The translations under genes were made by a program, and so were the position numbers. A DNA stretch of 10,039 bases, taken from NCBI GenBank assembly GCA_050330055.1, contig JBHJOF010000147.1, positions 1 through 10,039 on the forward strand. The letters run 5' to 3'. The stretch's first letter is position 1, and every line of letters begins with the position of its first letter. The notes below the pieces were generated by a model that saw nothing but the letters and a program-made list of their open reading frames with translations, did no database searches and was not told the origin of the DNA. The DNA comes from JBHJOF01 sp050330055 (lineage in GTDB: Bacteria > Pseudomonadota > Alphaproteobacteria > Kiloniellales > JAKSDN01). Of the stretch, positions 6,590 to 10,039 are shown piece after piece.

Positions 6590-8113
6590 ATGCGCTCGAC
6601 GCCCGACTTCGACGGCTTTGCGGCGGTTTACGACAGCGGCAAGGCGCAGGTGGTCTGGACCACCCTGGTCGCCGACCTGGAGACGCCGGTCTCGGCCTTC
6701 CTGAAGATCGCCGACGGGCGGCCCTTCAGCTGTCTCTTCGAATCGGTCGAGGGCGGCGCCACCATCGGCCGCTATTCCTTCATCTGCCTGAAGCCGGACC
6801 TGATCTGGCGCTGCTTCGGCGCGCGCGCCGAGATCAACCGCGAGGCGCGCATCGATCCACGCCGCTTCACGCCGCTGCAGCAGGGTACCCTCGACAGCCT
6901 GCGCGCGCTGGTCGCCGAATCGCAGATCGAGCTGCCACCCGGCCTGCCGCCGATGGCCGCCTGTCTGATCGGCTATATGGGCTACGACACGGTCAAGCTC
7001 ATGGAGCGGATCCCGGACGACAATCCCGACGTGCTCGGCGTGCCCGACGGCATGTTCATGCGGCCGACGGTGGTCGCCGTGTTCGACCGCGTCGAGGATC
7101 GCGTCACCGTCTTCACGCCGGTCTGGCCGCCCTCGCGCCAAAGCGGGCAAGGCATCGAGGCGCGCGCCGCGTATGATCAGGCGCGCGAGCGGCTGGCCGA
7201 CGTGGTGGCCGACTTCGATCGCTCCCTGCCTTACCGCCGCGAGCGCGTCGAGGCAGAGGCGGCGCTGCCCGAGCCGGCCTCCAACATGTCGCCCGAGCAG
7301 TTCCACGAGATGGTCCGCTGCGGCAAGGAGTACATCTTTGCCGGCGACATCTTCCAGGTCGTGCTGTCGCAGCGCTTTGCCGTGCCCTTCGCGCTGCCGC
7401 CCTTCAGCCTCTATCGCGCGCTGCGCCGGCTCAACCCTTCGCCCTTTCTGTTCTTCCTCGACCAAGGCGACTTCGCGGTGGTCGGCTCGAGCCCGGAGAT
7501 CCTGGTGCGGCTGCGCGACAGCACCGTGACCATCCGGCCGATTGCCGGCACGCGGCCGCGCGGCGCCACCAGCGAAGAGGACGAAGCGCTCGCCAAGGAC
7601 CTGCTGTCCGATCCCAAAGAGCTGGCCGAGCACCTCATGCTGCTCGACCTGGGGCGTAACGACGTCGGCCGCGTCGCCCGGATCGGCAGCGTCTCGGTCA
7701 CCCAGCGCAACGTGATCGAGTACTACAGCCACGTCATGCACATCGTCTCCAACGTCGAGGGCAGGATCGATCCCAAGTTCGACGCCATGGACGCGCTGAT
7801 CGCCGGCTTCCCGGCCGGCACCGTGTCGGGTGCGCCCAAGGTGCGCGCCATGGAGATCATCGCCGAGCTGGAGCCGGAGCGGCGCGGCATCTACGCCGGC
7901 GCGGTCGGCTACTTCGGGGCCGGCGGCTCGATGGACACCTGCATCGCGCTGCGTACCGCCGTCGTCAAGAACGGCACCATGTACGTGCAAGCCGGCGGCG
8001 GCGTGGTCGCCGACAGCAACCCCGAGGCCGAGTTCCAGGAAAGTTGCAACAAGGCCCGCGCCCTCATCCGCGCCGCCCAGGAAGCCGTCGCCTTCGCCGC
8101 CGGACGCAGCTAA
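6590..8113 (+). CDS. trpE: Anthranilate synthase component I
   Basis: TrpE converts chorismate to anthranilate with ammonia supplied by the glutaminase subunit TrpG, the first committed step of tryptophan synthesis. The 507-residue product has an N-terminal regulatory domain (about 20-170) and the chorismate-utilising domain (about 235-495). The latter carries RPIAGTRPRG (316-325), LLDLGRNDVGRVA (351-363), SHVMHIVSNVEG (380-391), FPAGTVSGAPKVRAMEII (407-424) and QAGGGVVADSNPE (467-479). The tryptophan-sensing motif is LFES (49-52): the usual second Leu is Phe, but the key Ser52 is kept. It is not fused to TrpG. ATG at 6590 lies 5 bases after the ppiD stop with a weak ribosome site, which suggests translational coupling. 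There is no room for a leader-peptide attenuator directly upstream. No trpG follows in the window. Confidence 0.98.
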   Translation: MRSTPDFDGFAAVYDSGKAQVVWTTLVADLETPVSAFLKIADGRPFSCLFESVEGGATIGRYSFICLKPDLIWRCFGARAEINREARIDPRRFTPLQQGTLDSLRALVAESQIELPPGLPPMAACLIGYMGYDTVKLMERIPDDNPDVLGVPDGMFMRPTVVAVFDRVEDRVTVFTPVWPPSRQSGQGIEARAAYDQARERLADVVADFDRSLPYRRERVEAEAALPEPASNMSPEQFHEMVRCGKEYIFAGDIFQVVLSQRFAVPFALPPFSLYRALRRLNPSPFLFFLDQGDFAVVGSSPEILVRLRDSTVTIRPIAGTRPRGATSEEDEALAKDLLSDPKELAEHLMLLDLGRNDVGRVARIGSVSVTQRNVIEYYSHVMHIVSNVEGRIDPKFDAMDALIAGFPAGTVSGAPKVRAMEIIAELEPERRGIYAGAVGYFGAGGSMDTCIALRTAVVKNGTMYVQAGGGVVADSNPEAEFQESCNKARALIRAAQEAVAFAAGRS

Positions 8114-8235
8114 GCCGGCGCTCCCCAAAGCGACCGCCCGTTGATCTCGGCATGCAAGCGCGTTTCCGACAGCCGATGCGGGCGCACCCCGGATCAAGTC
8201 CACGCGTGTCCGATTAGGGTTCGTTCACACTGGCC

Positions 8236-8266
8236 GTCATGGTCGGCGAAGGCCGACCATCCACGA
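8236..8266 (+). repeat. REP-like palindrome, copy 1
   Basis: ATGGTCGGC (8240-8248) and GCCGACCAT (8253-8261) form a perfect 9-bp stem with loop GAAG. The flanks CGTC before and CCACG after match the layout of the common alphaproteobacterial palindrome of the form CGTCATGG-stem-CCATCCACG. The 31-base unit matches the reverse complement of 8373-8403 at 28 positions. Its left flank (8222-8235) is also shared with the copy near position 140. Confidence 0.8.
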
Positions 8267-8372
8267 ATTGTTTTCGGCCGGATAGCGAAGCTGCACGGTA
8301 TCAGATCAGCGTGTCGTAGATGTCAGTCCAATCCGGGTTTACAACTCCGAATCAGCCGCAACGAAAGAAACA

Positions 8373-8403
8373 CGTGGATGGTCGGTTTTCGCCGACTATG
8401 ACG
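8373..8403 (-). repeat. REP-like palindrome, copy 2, inverted
   Basis: This is the inverted partner of 8236-8266. ATGGTCGG (8378-8385) pairs with CCGACTAT (8392-8399) around a T-rich loop. The one stem difference from copy 1 gives a G-T wobble on the plus-strand transcript, but an A-C mismatch on the minus strand. The fold is therefore kept better in plus-strand RNA. The outer blocks 8254-8266 and 8373-8385 are exact 13-base inverted repeats, so the two copies can also pair with each other across the gap. Confidence 0.8.
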
Positions 8404-8573
8404 ACGTAGCGGCGATTCGGTGCCAAAGAACCCTCGAACGGCGTTTCTGTGTCAAGTTTGTGGCTCGCACGGCGGGCGGTGGCGCGCCGGCGATGTCCAG
8501 TCCTAAATGGTCTGCAGCCAGACGGCTCAAGTCCAAGCCGCAACAAGAATGCCAAATCGGGGGGCTGCACCGG

Positions 8574-9335
8574 ATGCTTCCTGTCCGCCTGCTGGGCGCG
8601 GCCGTTGTTTCGGGCGCGCTCGTGTTCGGACTGATCGTGATTTTGGCGGCGCAGCTCGGCGCCCCGCCGCCGACCCCGCCCGAGCGCATCTTTACCTTCA
8701 GCCTGACCGACCGCGTCACCATGCCGGGCTTCCCGCAGTGGACGGCGGTCGTCGGTCGCGACTGGGCGCATGACGGAGCGAGCGACGCGCTCTGCTCCGA
8801 GCGGCTCGGGCGTCCCTGCCAGCTCCGTACCTGGCAGAGCTTCCTGGCCGAGCTGGACCAGGCGGCCCGGCGGCTGCAACTCGAAGAGGTCAATCGTTTC
8901 GTCAACCGGGTCAGCTACCGTCGTGATGAAGAGACCTGGGGCGAGATCGACTACTGGGCAGCACCCGGCGAATTTTTCGCGAGCGGCGGCGATTGCGAGG
9001 ACTTCGCCATCGCCAAGTACTACTCGCTTAAGGCCTTGGGCTTCCCGACCGACAGTCTGCGCATCTTGGTGCTGAAGGACACGCGCCGGGAGATGATGCA
9101 TGCAGTGCTCATGGTCGAGGACGGCGGCGAAACGCTGCTGCTCGACAATCTGAGCGACCGCCTGCTGACCTGGGCGGAGGCGCCGCACTACAGGCCGATC
9201 TACTCGATCAACGAGGTCGCCTATAACCTGCACCAGGGGCGCGATATCGCCGCCGCCACTGTCACCGCCGCCGGCGAGCTGCTGCCCGCCGACGCCACCT
9301 GGCTGCGCGACGAGCAGGCCTACTGGCCGCATTGA
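8574..9335 (+). CDS. LapG-like transglutaminase-fold cysteine peptidase (BTLCP/DUF920)
   Basis: The family comprises periplasmic Cys-His-Asp proteases. The best-known member, LapG, cuts large surface adhesins and so controls biofilm release. The 253-residue product has an N-terminal hydrophobic segment (about 5-28, signal peptide or anchor) followed by a proline-rich linker. The core at about 95-215 matches the family closely: VNRFVNRVSY (106-115), DYWAAPGEFFASGGDCEDFA (126-145) with nucleophile Cys141, His176 in MMHAVLMV, and Asp191 in LLLDNLS. The acidic residues beside the cysteine (Asp140, Glu142, Asp143) are where LapG binds calcium. The frame is open to GTG 8460 and ATG 8493; ATG 8574 is chosen because it places the hydrophobic segment at the terminus and has a G-rich stretch 9 bases before it. 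No LapD, LapA-like adhesin or type I secretion gene is visible, so the substrate is unknown. Confidence 0.88.
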   Translation: MLPVRLLGAAVVSGALVFGLIVILAAQLGAPPPTPPERIFTFSLTDRVTMPGFPQWTAVVGRDWAHDGASDALCSERLGRPCQLRTWQSFLAELDQAARRLQLEEVNRFVNRVSYRRDEETWGEIDYWAAPGEFFASGGDCEDFAIAKYYSLKALGFPTDSLRILVLKDTRREMMHAVLMVEDGGETLLLDNLSDRLLTWAEAPHYRPIYSINEVAYNLHQGRDIAAATVTAAGELLPADATWLRDEQAYWPH

Positions 9336-9402
9336 ACACACGCCTTGTCTGCATAGTCGTGCTATCTCCAGGCGCTAGACCTGCGTTTGTGGAGAAGCCT
9401 TG

Positions 9403-9903
9403 ATGCTCCAGCCCCTGATCGACAACTATCAGCGCCTGGCGCGCTACAACCGCCTGGCCAACGAGCGGCTGTACGCTGCCTGCGCCCAGCTCAGCGACTT
9501 GGAACGCAAGCGCGAGCGGCCGGCCTTCTTCGGGTCGATCCACGCCACCCTGAACCACATCATGGTGGGCGACCGCATCTGGCTCGCGCGCTTCGCCGGG
9601 CAGGAGGTGCCGTCGACCGGGCTCGACGCCATCCTCTACGACGACTTCGAGGAGCTGCAGGCCGCGCGCGTCGCCGAGGACGCCCGCATCGAGGCCTTCG
9701 CCGCCGGGCTGACCATCCAGCTCCTCGGCGGCACGATCCGCTACGTCAACAACGCGGGCAAGCTCTACGACGATCCGGTCCCGGTGCTGGTGACCCATTT
9801 CTTCAATCACCAGACCCACCACCGCGGCCAGGTGCACGACATGCTGTCGCAGACCGAAGCGGCGCCGCCGTCGCTCGATCTGCATAGGGTGTTGTTGCCG
9901 TAA
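9403..9903 (+). CDS. DinB-family metal-binding four-helix protein
   Basis: DinB/YfiT-fold proteins are small helical bundles that bind a divalent metal through three histidines. Many act as thiol-dependent transferases or S-transferase-like enzymes and others have unknown roles. The 166-residue product has the usual length. The family signatures are SIHATLNHIMVGDRIWLARF (45-64) with His52 and THFFNHQTHHRGQVHDML (131-148) with His136 and His140, the likely metal triad. An N-terminal YNRLANERLY helix (15-24) is also typical. TTG at 9400 is in frame, but ATG at 9403 is chosen, with GGAGAAG at 9391-9397 as ribosome site. It follows the peptidase by 67 bases on the same strand. They may be co-transcribed, but I see no functional link. 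The precise substrate cannot be told from sequence. Confidence 0.9.
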   Translation: MLQPLIDNYQRLARYNRLANERLYAACAQLSDLERKRERPAFFGSIHATLNHIMVGDRIWLARFAGQEVPSTGLDAILYDDFEELQAARVAEDARIEAFAAGLTIQLLGGTIRYVNNAGKLYDDPVPVLVTHFFNHQTHHRGQVHDMLSQTEAAPPSLDLHRVLLP

Positions 9904-9960
9904 TCTATCTGACCTTGGCGCTGTGCCTGTTCGGCGCTGCGCGCCAGCCCCCCTCCCAAC

Positions 9961-9981
9961 CCTCCCCCGCAAGGGGGGAGG
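9961..9981 (+). repeat. GC-rich palindromic unit, copy 1
   Basis: CCTCCCCC and GGGGGAGG arms surround the loop GCAAG. The pairing extends one further base outward (9960 with 9982) for a 9-bp stem. The unit is the exact reverse complement of 10016-10036. It lies 57 bases after the DinB-family stop and could stop or stabilise that transcript, although no T-run follows it. Similar C-rich/G-rich palindromes are common between genes in alphaproteobacteria. Confidence 0.75.
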
Positions 9982-10015
9982 GCAACAAAATCAATCGGCC
10001 GCGACATTTTCTTCG

Positions 10016-10036
10016 CCTCCCCCCTTGCGGGGGAGG
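10016..10036 (-). repeat. GC-rich palindromic unit, copy 2 (exact inverted copy)
   Basis: All 21 bases equal the reverse complement of 9961-9981, with the loop now CTTGC. Identity stops on both sides at exactly this length, so the unit boundaries are sharp. The 34-base spacer between the copies is AT-richer, which is the arrangement of a two-unit REP cluster. The array may continue beyond the window end. Confidence 0.75.
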
Positions 10037-10039
10037 TCG

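Larger units (their letters stand above)
8114..8573. other. Repeat-bearing intergenic region after trpE
   Basis: This stretch of about 460 bases has no gene I can support. Its composition is visibly less GC-rich than the genes on either side. It contains two inverted copies of one palindrome (8236-8266 and 8373-8403), with about 105 bases between them that contain no recognisable motif. The open frame at 8141-8401 would start at TTG without a ribosome site and runs straight through both repeats, so I do not call it. The last 114 bases (8460-8573) are in frame with the peptidase gene and could be coding if an upstream start is used. No clear terminator for trpE or promoter for the peptidase was found. 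Confidence 0.6.

Noticed and set aside
6389..8203. Minus-strand open frame (604 codons) antisense to trpE
   Set aside because: trpE is certain on the plus strand; the antisense product is low-complexity, motif-free, and begins in repeat-bearing intergenic sequence.
8141..8401. Small plus-strand open frame in the trpE-peptidase gap
   Set aside because: It would start at TTG without a ribosome site, runs through both palindromic repeats, and its product resembles no family.
9332..9373. Separate promoter for the DinB-family gene (TTGAAC or TTGTCT with a nearby -10)
   Set aside because: None of the -35-like boxes has a -10 match at 16-18 bases, so I do not call one.

Overview
The window reads as a conserved chromosomal stretch of a GC-rich Gram-negative bacterium, most likely an alphaproteobacterium of the Rhodospirillales type. 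The evidence is the minus-strand order tpiA, secG, pyrG, kdsA, divergent from a ppiD-like gene followed by trpE, an arrangement I know from that group. KdsA and a SecG/PpiD envelope module also imply an outer membrane with LPS. The species call is inference; no rRNA or other marker is present.

Layout. Positions 1-215 are non-coding and carry a decayed palindromic repeat. Positions 216-4420 hold four minus-strand genes, transcribed right to left: tpiA (glycolysis), secG (protein export), pyrG (CTP synthesis) and kdsA (KDO synthesis for LPS). The pyrG-kdsA gap (1086-1349) is packed with two unrelated families of inverted repeats. A divergent intergenic region (4421-4688) holds a candidate promoter for the plus-strand pair. 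ppiD (periplasmic folding factor anchored in the inner membrane) and trpE (anthranilate synthase component I) follow with only 5 bases between them, so they are probably co-transcribed.

After trpE the expected trpG/trpD/trpC genes do not follow. Instead there is a gap of about 460 bases (8114-8573) with two inverted copies of a REP-like palindrome. Then come two small accessory genes: a membrane-anchored or exported LapG-like (BTLCP/DUF920) cysteine peptidase and a DinB-fold metal-binding protein. The window ends in a pair of GC-rich palindromes that are exact inverted copies of each other.

The genes are well-known families and I see no new multi-gene system. The most unusual content lies between the genes. 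There are four separate sets of palindromic repeats. One pair keeps its stem through a compensatory double base change, and another family occurs at both ends of the window. Secondary points of interest are the trp cluster broken after trpE, the orphan LapG-like protease without a visible partner, a parvulin domain lacking a conserved histidine, and a nine-glycine run in SecG.
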